The notes under the pieces: generated by a model
What the model was told of the DNA's origin: nothing
The model's database searches: none
What the model saw: only the letters and a program-made list of their open reading frames with translations
Translations under genes and position numbers: made by a program
Part shown: positions 35,032 through 42,554 of the stretch, piece by piece
How the letters are laid out: every line of letters starts with the position of its first letter
How positions within the stretch are numbered: the first letter of the stretch is position 1
Assembly: GCA_039513195.1 (NCBI GenBank)
Contig: JBCCRM010000012.1
Location: 1 to 64,000, forward strand
Source: Thermohalobaculum sp039513195
GTDB taxonomy: Bacteria; Pseudomonadota; Alphaproteobacteria; Rhodobacterales; Rhodobacteraceae
DNA: 64,000 nucleotides
Direction of reading: 5' to 3'

Positions 35032-36131
35032 GCGTCACCCGCGACGATGTCGTGACGGCGCTTGCGACCGTGGTCGATCCCGGGCAGGGCCGCGACCTGA
35101 TCGCCGCGAATATGGCCAAGGCCATCTCGGTTTCGGACGAGGGCCGGGTCAGCTTCGTCATCGAGGTCGACCCCGCGATGGGCGCCGCAATGGAACCGCT
35201 GCGGGCGGCGGCACAGGCGGCGGTCGAGGCCGTCCCTGGGGTTTCCAAGGTCTCGGCCGTCCTGACCGCGCATTCCGAGACGCCGAGCGCTCCGCAGCGT
35301 CCCGCGCCCCAAGGCCCGCCCCCCGACCTCAAGCCGCGGCGCCCGCCGAGCGAGCCCGCCGACAAGCGCGTCCCCGGCGTCGATCACATCGTTGCCATAG
35401 CGTCGGGCAAGGGCGGTGTCGGAAAATCGACCGTCACCGCCAATCTCGCGGTCGCTTTGGCGGCCGCGGGCAAGCGGGTCGGCCTCTTGGATGCCGATGT
35501 CTACGGACCGTCGCAGCCGCGGATGCTGGGCATTTCGGGCCGCCCGTCGAGCCCGGATGGCAAGATCATCATGCCGCTTCGCAATCACGGGGTCACCGCG
35601 ATGTCGATCGGCTTCATGGTCGCCGAGGGCGAGGCGGTGGTCTGGCGGGGCCCGATGCTCATGGGCGCGCTTCAACAAATGCTCGGTCAGGTTCAATGGG
35701 GCAGGCTCGATGTGCTGTTGGTCGACCTGCCGCCGGGCACCGGCGATGTGCAGCTCACCTTGAGCCAGAAGGCCGAGGTGACCGGTGCCATCCTGGTCTC
35801 GACACCGCAGGACATCGCACTCTTGGACGCCCGCAAGGCGCTGGACATGTTCAAGAAAACCGCCACCCCCGTGTTGGGAGTGATCGAGAATATGTCCACT
35901 TATATCTGCTCCAAATGTGGGCATGAGGAGCACATCTTCGGCCATGGCGGCGCGCGAAAAGAGGCGGAGAGCCTCGGCATTCCGTTTTTGGGCGAGGTGC
36001 CGCTCGACCTTTCGATCCGGGTGGCCGGCGACAGCGGCACCCCGATCGTGGCGCAAAACCCGTCGAGCCCACAGGCCCGCGCCTTCCTCGACATTGCCGA
36101 GCGGCTGACCGCCACCGGCGTGTTGGGCTGA
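35028..36131 (+). CDS. mrp: Mrp/ApbC-type iron-sulfur cluster carrier ATPase
   Basis: This P-loop ATPase carries 4Fe-4S clusters to target proteins. The 367-residue protein has an N-terminal MIP18/FeS-assembly-like domain (residues 1-80), a Pro-rich linker (about 90-115), then the ATPase domain with GKGGVGKST from residue 127, LLDADVYGPSQPRMLG, LLVDLPPGTGDVQLTL and the cluster-binding CxxC (CSKC, Cys294 and Cys297). Length and order match Mrp/NBP35-type proteins. It is translationally coupled to the small gene before it by an ATGA overlap. Confidence 0.95.
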   Translation: MSVTRDDVVTALATVVDPGQGRDLIAANMAKAISVSDEGRVSFVIEVDPAMGAAMEPLRAAAQAAVEAVPGVSKVSAVLTAHSETPSAPQRPAPQGPPPDLKPRRPPSEPADKRVPGVDHIVAIASGKGGVGKSTVTANLAVALAAAGKRVGLLDADVYGPSQPRMLGISGRPSSPDGKIIMPLRNHGVTAMSIGFMVAEGEAVVWRGPMLMGALQQMLGQVQWGRLDVLLVDLPPGTGDVQLTLSQKAEVTGAILVSTPQDIALLDARKALDMFKKTATPVLGVIENMSTYICSKCGHEEHIFGHGGARKEAESLGIPFLGEVPLDLSIRVAGDSGTPIVAQNPSSPQARAFLDIAERLTATGVLG

Positions 36132-36360
36132 GCCGAGCGCGCACTGGGCGTGCCGGGCCGGTTTCGATACCAACGGCAGCGGATCCCTGTCCTGCGCCGC
36201 CGTTTTCGGCAACGCCCGATCTCCGCGCCCGGTCGCTTCCAAGTGGCGTGTCGGTCGATCGGAGGCGCGACAACGTCCGAGACGGAGCGTAGCTCGGCGC
36301 GACAGCGGGCGGCCGGTGATGCGGGCGGCGATGCCGCGCGTCAAACGGGTCTCGGAGCTG

Positions 36361-36467
36361 CTAGGGCATTTTCCAGCCAATCCGAGTCACATTGACGTCG
36401 TGAAAACGCTCCCGAACCATCTCTTAGAGCGTGAGAACCGATGCAATCGGGTCGGACAGCGCTCTAG
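36361..36467. repeat. ~105-bp dispersed palindromic repeat, copy C
   Basis: It begins ctagggcattttcc and ends gcgctctag. It matches copy B closely, sharing ttttcc at the left end, cattgacgtcgtgaaaa in the middle and gagaaccgatgcaatcggg at right. Confidence 0.8.
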
Positions 36468-36666
36468 CGCGGGAGCTGGGGAGCTGGGGAGGCCCGGAAG
36501 ATCTACCCTGGGCCGCGCCCCAGACCGCAACACCCGATCTGGATAGGAGAGAGTGAAGGCACCGGGGGCAACTCATGCGCGGCCTCGGCGCAGACAGGCA
36601 CTGCCCGGTCGGCATGGTTCTTTGGACCACATGCGACCCAGACGAGCTTCGCGAGCCTGCGGATCG

Positions 36667-36718
36667 TCACGCAGCCGGTGGCATGACGGCGCTCACGCAG
36701 CCAGTGGCATGACGGCGC
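36667..36718. repeat. Tandem duplication of 26 bp
   Basis: Two adjacent 26-bp units (36667-36692 and 36693-36718) differ at a single base. Each begins tcacgcagcc and ends tgacggcgc. It is in gene-free DNA and may be a replication-slippage product. Confidence 0.8.
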
Positions 36719-36834
36719 CCGCGACCGCGGCTGCGTTGGGGACCCTGGAACGGCGATGCGATCCGGCGGCAGTCCAACACGCGCCGACCCATCAGGACGC
36801 CGCGGGCGCCGGCCCAACCACGCTCCGGGCGGTC

Positions 36835-36877
36835 GACGCGGCGCCCGGGACGGCCGGGCTTCAGCCCGGGCGGAACC
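36835..36877 (-). repeat. 42-bp hairpin-bearing repeat just past the CYTH-CHAD gene, copy 2
   Basis: This is nearly identical to 4589-4630, with a gccgggc-ttca-gcccggg type hairpin. It lies 12 bases downstream of the stop of the minus-strand CYTH-CHAD gene, the same spacing as copy 1 behind cobQ. It is probably a 3'-end or terminator element on the minus strand. Confidence 0.5.
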
Positions 36878-36889
36878 GCCTCCGCAGTG

Positions 36890-38443
36890 TCAGTGCCAGA
36901 ACGGTGCGGTTTCGGAAAAGGTCCTCCAGCGGCTTTTCGCGCCGTCCCAGGCGAGGTCTGCCCGCGCCGAGAGACCGCCGATGACCCGGCCAGCAGCCCG
37001 CATCGCCTCCGGGTCGCCGCCTGCCGGCGCCGCCGGGCCGCAGAGCAGCGCCTCCGCCATCGCCGCATCGTTGAGATCGCCGAACACCGTCTGCAGCGCC
37101 TTCAAGCGCTTCAGGAAAGGCCGGGCTTTCTTGGCTGGGAACAGCGGCGCCGCGAATTCGGTCGTATAGCGAAGTTTCTTCAGCGCCTTGCGCAGATCGT
37201 GCCGAGCGGGGATCGACAGCGTTCCGATCCCTCGGGCGCGGCGCGCCGCACGCTTCAGCGCCGCATTCAGGGCCTTGGCCGCGGTCTCCTGGATCGGGCG
37301 GGCGAGCCGGTCGGTCTGGTCATAGTCCTGCGGCGCGAGCCAGCCGCGGGTCGTCACGCATTGCGCAAGATCCAGCACCAGGCGCTGGCCCCGCCCCTCG
37401 GCCAGGAGCGCCCGCAAATCGGCGCGTTCGGCCAAGGTGGCCTGTTCCATCGCAGCGGTCAGCAGCGCGAAGCCGGGGTCGTTGGAGCGCTCCGCCTCAG
37501 CCGCGACCAGCTCTGCCCCGGCGACATCGAGATCCCGCAACCGCCCGACTTCCCGGCCGAGCCACCGCGCCTCGGCGTTCAGGATCTTGAAACCCGGGCA
37601 GCCCATGGCGGGGCGCAAAAGGGTCAGAGCCGTGCGGAGGCGGCGGAGCCCGATGCGCAGCTGATGCGGCCCCTCCGGATCGTCGGAGGCCATCACGACA
37701 GCGAGATTGGCTTGGATCTGGTCGAGGCACTCGCCGAGGATTTCGCGCCCGGCAGCCTCCGTCGTCATCGCCTTCGACACAGCCACTGGCTTCGCCGTTC
37801 GCGGTTTGAGCGGCAGGTCGATCACCCCATGATCCGCGAGCAGCGCGCCGCGTTCCGCCTTGGTCAGGTTCGAAAACCGCATGCCACCCTTGGGAAACAG
37901 GGCCCGGGCGGCTTCGAACACCGCATGAGGCTTGCCGGAGAGCAGCTCCAGCTCCGCCTCGTGCAGGGGCGCGGTGCGGTCGCCTGCGACCACCTGACCG
38001 GCGTCGATTGCCAGCTCCACCTCGCCCAGATCCGGCACCGTCAAGCGCCGGGCCGTGCGCCGCATCTCGGTGCGGAAAACCGGCGACAAGGCATGGCCAT
38101 TGACCCGCTCCTTCACGTCTTTGCGGATGCCAGCATCCGGAATCGCGTCGAGCGCCAGGCGACCGCCGGGGGCCGGACAGTCGAGCTCCGTCGCCTCCGA
38201 CAGTCCCGCCCGAAGTAAGCGACCGGCCTTCACCGTCTGCACCCAGCGCCGTCCTTTGCGGCGCAAGCGCAGGGCAATGCCGGCGCGCTGCAAAGCGCGC
38301 TCAGCCGTGTCGTAGTAGATCGTCACAAGGGTCGTGGTGCTCGCCGGTCCGGCACCGATATCGCCAACGGAGCCTGCCCGGCGGAGGCGCTTCTCGGTCG
38401 CCTCGTCCAGCAGGAACTTCAGTTCGATTTCCGTGTTTGCCAT
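36890..38443 (-). CDS. CYTH and CHAD domain protein (inorganic triphosphatase-like)
   Basis: The 517-residue protein has an N-terminal CYTH domain with the diagnostic ExExK motif (EIELK, residues 5-9) and RRKGRRWVQTVKAGR, then a C-terminal CHAD domain rich in His, Arg and helices (HQLRIGLRRLRTALTLLRP; ARHDLRKALKKLRYTTEF). CYTH enzymes of the YgiF type cleave inorganic triphosphate; CHAD domains bind polyphosphate. The ATG at 38443 places ExExK right at the start; a TTG at 38455 is also in frame. It begins 12 bases after lpxB at the end of the envelope gene cluster but is not an envelope gene. Confidence 0.9.
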   Translation of the reverse strand: MANTEIELKFLLDEATEKRLRRAGSVGDIGAGPASTTTLVTIYYDTAERALQRAGIALRLRRKGRRWVQTVKAGRLLRAGLSEATELDCPAPGGRLALDAIPDAGIRKDVKERVNGHALSPVFRTEMRRTARRLTVPDLGEVELAIDAGQVVAGDRTAPLHEAELELLSGKPHAVFEAARALFPKGGMRFSNLTKAERGALLADHGVIDLPLKPRTAKPVAVSKAMTTEAAGREILGECLDQIQANLAVVMASDDPEGPHQLRIGLRRLRTALTLLRPAMGCPGFKILNAEARWLGREVGRLRDLDVAGAELVAAEAERSNDPGFALLTAAMEQATLAERADLRALLAEGRGQRLVLDLAQCVTTRGWLAPQDYDQTDRLARPIQETAAKALNAALKRAARRARGIGTLSIPARHDLRKALKKLRYTTEFAAPLFPAKKARPFLKRLKALQTVFGDLNDAAMAEALLCGPAAPAGGDPEAMRAAGRVIGGLSARADLAWDGAKSRWRTFSETAPFWH

Positions 38444-38455
38444 GATATTTGACAA

Positions 38456-39631
38456 TTAAGTGACGGTTTGATGACGCCGCAAGGGGGCATCCATCACATG
38501 CAGCACCGAACGTGCCGCCCGGGTCGACGGCGGCGGCCCGTCGGCACCCAGGGCAGCGAGCGCGACGCGGAAATCGGACCGTTGAGCTGCCGCCGCCTCC
38601 CCCCCGGAAAGCAACGGAGTGAGGGCCGCGAGGACCCGGTCTGGCGTGCAGGCTTCCTGCAGACATTCTGGCACGGTGTGCCGGCCCACGACCAGATTGA
38701 CCAGATGCGCCGTGTCCACCTTGACCAGGCGCCGAACCATCGCAGCCGTCAGCCAGGAGGTGCGATAGCAGGAGACATGCGGCGTCCCGGCGGCGGCCAT
38801 CTCCAGCGTCACAGTCCCGGAAGCGACCGCTGCGGCATCGGCCGCGGCCATGGCGGCCGCTTTAGCCTCGGGGCCCTCCTCTGGCCGCAAGAAGCGCGGG
38901 CTCAGCGGGGCGAACATCGCCTCGACCTCGGTCGCGACGGTCTCGGCGACCGGGATGGTCACAGTCAGGCCGGCATCGCGATCCCGGAGCCGCTGCGCCA
39001 CCTCGCGCAGAACCGGACCAAGACGGCGCACCTCGCCGCGCCGGGAGCCGGGGGCAATGAGCAGATGCGGGCCCGGTCCCGTCCGCAACGCCGCGACCGC
39101 CGCAGGGTCGGGCGCCGGTCGTTCGGTGACCGGATGACCGACGAAATCGCAGGTCATCCCGACGGCCTCCATATACGGCGGCTCGAACGGCAAGAGCGCG
39201 AGGACATGGTCGATGTACCGGGCCATGTGGCGGGCGCGTTCCGGCCGCCAGGCCCAGACGGAGGGCGCCACGTAATGGATCGTGGTGATATGCGGCGCCT
39301 TGGCCCGGACCCGTTCAGCCACGCGCAGGGTAAAGCCCGGATTGTCGATAGTGATGAGTGCGGCCGGCTGTCGGGACAATACATCCCGGGTCGTCTCGCG
39401 CAGGCGCCGGATCATGGTCGGGAGACGCGGCAGGATCTCGGCCAGCCCCATCACAGCGAGATCGCGATAGTCGAAGAGCGGCGCGAGCCCCGCGGCCGCC
39501 ATCTCCGGCCCGCCGAGGCCCGCGAAGCGCAGCTCCGGCCGCTCCCGCCTCAGCGCTGCGATCAGCGTGCCGCCCAGCCGGTCGCCGGAAGGTTCGCCCG
39601 CGATCAGATAGAGGAGGGGCCCGGCGGTCAT
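38456..39631 (-). CDS. lpxB: Lipid-A-disaccharide synthase
   Basis: LpxB joins UDP-2,3-diacylglucosamine and lipid X into the disaccharide core of lipid A. The 391-residue protein has LYLIAGEPSGDRLGGTLIAAL at the N-terminus (IAGEPSGD), GLGGPEMAAAGL, IDNPGFTLRVAERV, HYVAPSVWAWRPERA, LPFEP and LIAPGSRRGEVRRLGPV. It overlaps lpxI by four bases. The stop (TAA) lies 13 bases before the CYTH-CHAD ATG. Confidence 0.96.
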   Translation of the reverse strand: MTAGPLLYLIAGEPSGDRLGGTLIAALRRERPELRFAGLGGPEMAAAGLAPLFDYRDLAVMGLAEILPRLPTMIRRLRETTRDVLSRQPAALITIDNPGFTLRVAERVRAKAPHITTIHYVAPSVWAWRPERARHMARYIDHVLALLPFEPPYMEAVGMTCDFVGHPVTERPAPDPAAVAALRTGPGPHLLIAPGSRRGEVRRLGPVLREVAQRLRDRDAGLTVTIPVAETVATEVEAMFAPLSPRFLRPEEGPEAKAAAMAAADAAAVASGTVTLEMAAAGTPHVSCYRTSWLTAAMVRRLVKVDTAHLVNLVVGRHTVPECLQEACTPDRVLAALTPLLSGGEAAAAQRSDFRVALAALGADGPPPSTRAARSVLHVMDAPLRRHQTVT

Positions 39632-40542
39632 GGCGCCTCCGCGAGCTCCTCGTCCGTCGCGGCGTAGACGAAAAGCCCGAGGCGGTCGGCCTCGGCCCGC
39701 GTGACGTCGAGATCGAGCAGTTGCGTGGCCCCCGCGGCAACGACGATGCCGGAGAGCCCTGCCGCGGCTGCGGCGCGAACAGTTTCCGGCCCGATGGTCG
39801 GCACGTCGAAGCGGCGATCCTGCCCCGGTTTGGGCCCTTTGTAGAGCACGCCCGAGGGCGGGCGGGCGGCGCGGCGGCGTTCCGGCGGCAGCGCCGCGAT
39901 CTGGGCAAGCATCAGATCGGTGCCGCCGATCGCCTCGACACCGAGGCAGAGACCGCCGGCAACCGCCGCTGCCTGGCCGACATCGAGCGGCCCGAGCGCC
40001 GCGACGATCTGCGCCGCGCGCCGGGCATCGGTCAGGTCCTGCGGCCGCGGCCCGACGCGGCCGAGGGCACCGGCCGGCACCATCAAGGCCCCCCCGAGGA
40101 CCGCTTGCGGACCGATCAGCCGGATGCCACGGGCCTCGAACACCGCGCCGAAGCCGCGCAGCATCGCATCATCGCCCTGCGTCAGCAGCCGAAGGGAATG
40201 CGCCAACAGCTTCAGCGCCGGCCAGTCGGCCCGCCACGGGCGCAGCCGGGGCCGCAGCATAGCCCCCGCAAAGACGATATGGGTCACCCGGGACTCCGCC
40301 AGTGCCGCGAAGATCCGGCCGACCCTTTCGAATTCGTGGTGCTGATTGGGGTGGTCCCGCATCCAAGGCAACGCGCAGCCCGGGAAGATGACCAGGAGAT
40401 AGGGCAGCCCCGCGCCCGCCCGCGCCTCGGCCAGTTGCTGCGGCAAGCTGCCCTTCCCGGCGACGATGGCGAGGGGTGTCGGCGGCCCCGGGTCGCCATG
40501 CTGATGGGATTGGTTTGGACGGTCGCTGTTCTCGGGAGGCAC
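39628..40542 (-). CDS. lpxI: UDP-2,3-diacylglucosamine pyrophosphatase LpxI
   Basis: LpxI hydrolyses UDP-2,3-diacylglucosamine to lipid X; it replaces LpxH in alphaproteobacteria. The 304-residue protein matches the DUF1009 family: LAIVAGKGSLPQQLAEA, HIVFAGAMLRPR, QGDDAMLRGFGAVFE, and the C-terminal KGPKPGQDRRFDVPTIGPETV and IVVAAGATQLLD. It sits between lpxA and lpxB with an ATGA overlap to lpxB. The first ~20 residues are poorly conserved, so the true start could be a little later. Confidence 0.93.
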   Translation of the reverse strand: MPPENSDRPNQSHQHGDPGPPTPLAIVAGKGSLPQQLAEARAGAGLPYLLVIFPGCALPWMRDHPNQHHEFERVGRIFAALAESRVTHIVFAGAMLRPRLRPWRADWPALKLLAHSLRLLTQGDDAMLRGFGAVFEARGIRLIGPQAVLGGALMVPAGALGRVGPRPQDLTDARRAAQIVAALGPLDVGQAAAVAGGLCLGVEAIGGTDLMLAQIAALPPERRRAARPPSGVLYKGPKPGQDRRFDVPTIGPETVRAAAAAGLSGIVVAAGATQLLDLDVTRAEADRLGLFVYAATDEELAEAP

Positions 40543-40555
40543 GGCGCGGCCCGCC

Positions 40556-41344
40556 CTATGCCTCGCGGGGGGTGCAAAAGCTGCGCGACGGGTCGGCTTG
40601 GATGAAGGCTATGATCTGTTCGACCGGCTCGACCCCCGCGAACTCCCCGGCGGCCTTAGCCACCCGGTCGGCCAATGCGCCGTCGCCCTGGAAGATCGCA
40701 CGATAGGCGGCGCGCAGCGCGTGGATCGTATCGCGGTCGAAGCCGCGGCGTTTCAGCCCGACCAGGTTCAGCCCAGCCAAATCGGCGCGGTTGCCGATCA
40801 CCGAGCCGAACGGGATCACGTCGTTTTCCACCCCCGCCATACCGCCGACCATTGCATGGGCGCCGATCCGCGTCCGTTGCAACACCGCCGAGAGCCCGCC
40901 GAGGATGGTGAAATCGCCGATTTCCACATGCCCGCCGAGGGTGGCGTTGTTGGCCATGATGACATTGCTGCCGAGCAGACAATCATGCCCGACATGGGTG
41001 CCCATCATGAACAGGCAATTGTCGCCGGTGCGGGTCAGCATACCCCCGCCCTCGGTCCCCGGGTTGAGGGTCGCATGCTCGCGGATCATGCAGTTTTTGC
41101 CGATCTCGAGCCGGCTCGGCTCGCCGCGGTATTTCAGGTCCTGCGGCTGATGGCCGACCGAGGCGAAGGGCCAGATCCGCGTTCCCGCCCCCACTGCGGT
41201 GCGCCCGGCGACGACCCCGTGGCTTTCCACCACCACACCGTCCGCGAGCTCTACCTCCGATCCGATCACGGCGTAAGGACCGATCCGCACCCCATCGCCG
41301 AGCTTGGCGCCGTCCTCGACAATCGCGGTGGGGTGGATGCTCAC
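40556..41344 (-). CDS. lpxA: Acyl-ACP--UDP-N-acetylglucosamine O-acyltransferase
   Basis: LpxA carries out the first step of lipid A synthesis. The 262-residue protein starts VSIHPTAIVEDGAKLGDGV and shows the left-handed parallel beta-helix hexapeptide pattern, with MGTHVGHDCLLGSN carrying the catalytic His, GGLSAVLQRTRIG, and the helical C-terminus RRGFDRDTIHALRAAYRAIF. The start is the GTG at 41342-41344, which overlaps the fabZ stop (GTGA). Order fabZ-lpxA-lpxI-lpxB is as usual in this class. Confidence 0.96.
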   Translation of the reverse strand: MSIHPTAIVEDGAKLGDGVRIGPYAVIGSEVELADGVVVESHGVVAGRTAVGAGTRIWPFASVGHQPQDLKYRGEPSRLEIGKNCMIREHATLNPGTEGGGMLTRTGDNCLFMMGTHVGHDCLLGSNVIMANNATLGGHVEIGDFTILGGLSAVLQRTRIGAHAMVGGMAGVENDVIPFGSVIGNRADLAGLNLVGLKRRGFDRDTIHALRAAYRAIFQGDGALADRVAKAAGEFAGVEPVEQIIAFIQADPSRSFCTPREA

Positions 41345-41832
41345 CCGGCGGCCCCGCGGCGGCGGTCGTCCTCGTCGATGATCATGGCAGAGAACTCCCC
41401 CTCCGCGACGATCTCGCCGCCGACCTTGCCCTCTCCCCAGAACTTCCAGACCTTGCCGCGGCCGCGCAGCACGCGGACATGCAGCTCCAGCACATCGCCG
41501 GGCACGACCTTCTTGCGAAACCGGGTTTTGTCGAGGGTCATGAAGTAGACCAGCAGGTTCTGGTCGAGCTTGCCGAGGCTTTCCACCACCAAAACGCCCG
41601 CGGTCTGCGCCATCGCCTCGACGATCAGCACGCCGGGCATGATCGGCTCTTGCGGGAAATGGCCGGTGAAGTGAGGCTCGTTGATCGAGACATTCTTGAT
41701 CCCGACCGCGCTCTCGTAGTGGACAATGCCCTCTACCCGCTCGATCAGCAAGAACGGGAAACGATGCGGGATAGCCCGTTTGATGCGGGTGAGATCCGCC
41801 GTGCGGATGGCTTCTTTGGTCGAGAGGGTCAT
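41341..41832 (-). CDS. fabZ: 3-hydroxyacyl-ACP dehydratase
   Basis: FabZ dehydrates 3-hydroxyacyl-ACP in fatty acid synthesis and competes with lipid A acyltransferases for that substrate. The 163-residue hot-dog-fold protein has catalytic His58 in HFTGHFPQEPIMPGVLIVEA and Glu72 in the same block, plus PHRFPFLLIERV. It directly follows skp (65-bp gap), where lpxD would normally lie, and overlaps lpxA. Confidence 0.95.
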   Translation of the reverse strand: MTLSTKEAIRTADLTRIKRAIPHRFPFLLIERVEGIVHYESAVGIKNVSINEPHFTGHFPQEPIMPGVLIVEAMAQTAGVLVVESLGKLDQNLLVYFMTLDKTRFRKKVVPGDVLELHVRVLRGRGKVWKFWGEGKVGGEIVAEGEFSAMIIDEDDRRRGAAG

Positions 41833-41897
41833 TCAATACACGTGCTGATCGGATGGGAGGCCATCGTCTTGGCAAGGCCGGTATCGCAGGTCAACCC

Positions 41898-42554
41898 TCA
41901 ATCCTGAGAGGGTGTTGGCGGCTGTTCACGGGGCGGTGTGCGGTTGGGCGTGATCTCCGGATCCGCTTCGGAGGGGATCACCTCTTCTTCAAGATCGGGC
42001 AGCTCCGGCATACTCACGCGTCGGTTGAAAAGGTCCAGCGCTGCACCGGTGAGGTCGATTGCCGGATCGTAAACCAGCACATCCTCGGCATCGAGCACCG
42101 CGATCGCGCCGGCCTGCACCCGCAGCTCCTCCAGCACCGGATTGAGGTCTTCGACCAACTGCCGCCGGGCGTCCTGAAAGGTCTCCTGCAGCCGTTCGGC
42201 GCGCGATTGGGCGCGGCGGCGTTCGCGGTTCACACGCTCCTCGAAGGCGAGGGCACGGGTCTGAAACTCGTCTTCCGGGATCACACCGCGCTGGCGGGCA
42301 AGCTCCTCCTCCTCGGTGTTGAGCTTGCCGCGCACATCGTCGATCTCCGCCTGAAGCTCGGCGGTTTGCGCGCGCTCCTCATCCGCCAAGGCGCGGGCTG
42401 GCAGCGCCTCCTCGAACAACCGGCCCCGGTCGACCACGATGATCGGCGGCGGCAAGGCCTCTTGCTGGGCGACCGCAGCGCCGGATGCCAGGACCACGGC
42501 CATGAGACCGCCAATCAGCATCCGCCGGCAACGCACGGCCATGGGCCCGGCCAT
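41898..42554 (-). CDS. skp: OmpH/Skp-family periplasmic chaperone
   Basis: A 218-residue secreted protein: a signal peptide (MLIGGLMAVVLASGAAVAQ after a basic start), then IIVVDRGRLFEEALPARALADE and a long coiled-coil run rich in Glu, Arg and Gln (about residues 70-140), typical of Skp tentacles. Skp shields unfolded outer-membrane proteins before BamA. The acidic Pro-rich tail (LPDLEEEVIPSEADPE onward) is a lineage feature. The gene starts right after the bamA stop. Confidence 0.88.
   Translation of the reverse strand: MAGPMAVRCRRMLIGGLMAVVLASGAAVAQQEALPPPIIVVDRGRLFEEALPARALADEERAQTAELQAEIDDVRGKLNTEEEELARQRGVIPEDEFQTRALAFEERVNRERRRAQSRAERLQETFQDARRQLVEDLNPVLEELRVQAGAIAVLDAEDVLVYDPAIDLTGAALDLFNRRVSMPELPDLEEEVIPSEADPEITPNRTPPREQPPTPSQD

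Larger units (their letters stand above)
36132..36889. other. Gene-free stretch between mrp and the CYTH-CHAD gene
   Basis: About 760 bp between convergent genes. It contains dispersed repeat copy C (36361-36467), a 26-bp tandem duplication (36667-36718) and the second copy of the 42-bp hairpin repeat (36835-36877). Open frames here lack domains and ribosome binding sites. Confidence 0.5.

Noticed and set aside
34581..36380. Open frame of about 600 codons on the minus strand across mrp
   Set aside because: Antisense to mrp and the small gene before it, both supported by motifs and a ribosome binding site.
36667..36718. Tandem 26-bp units as the start of a CRISPR array
   Set aside because: Only two units, directly adjacent with no spacers, and no cas genes nearby.
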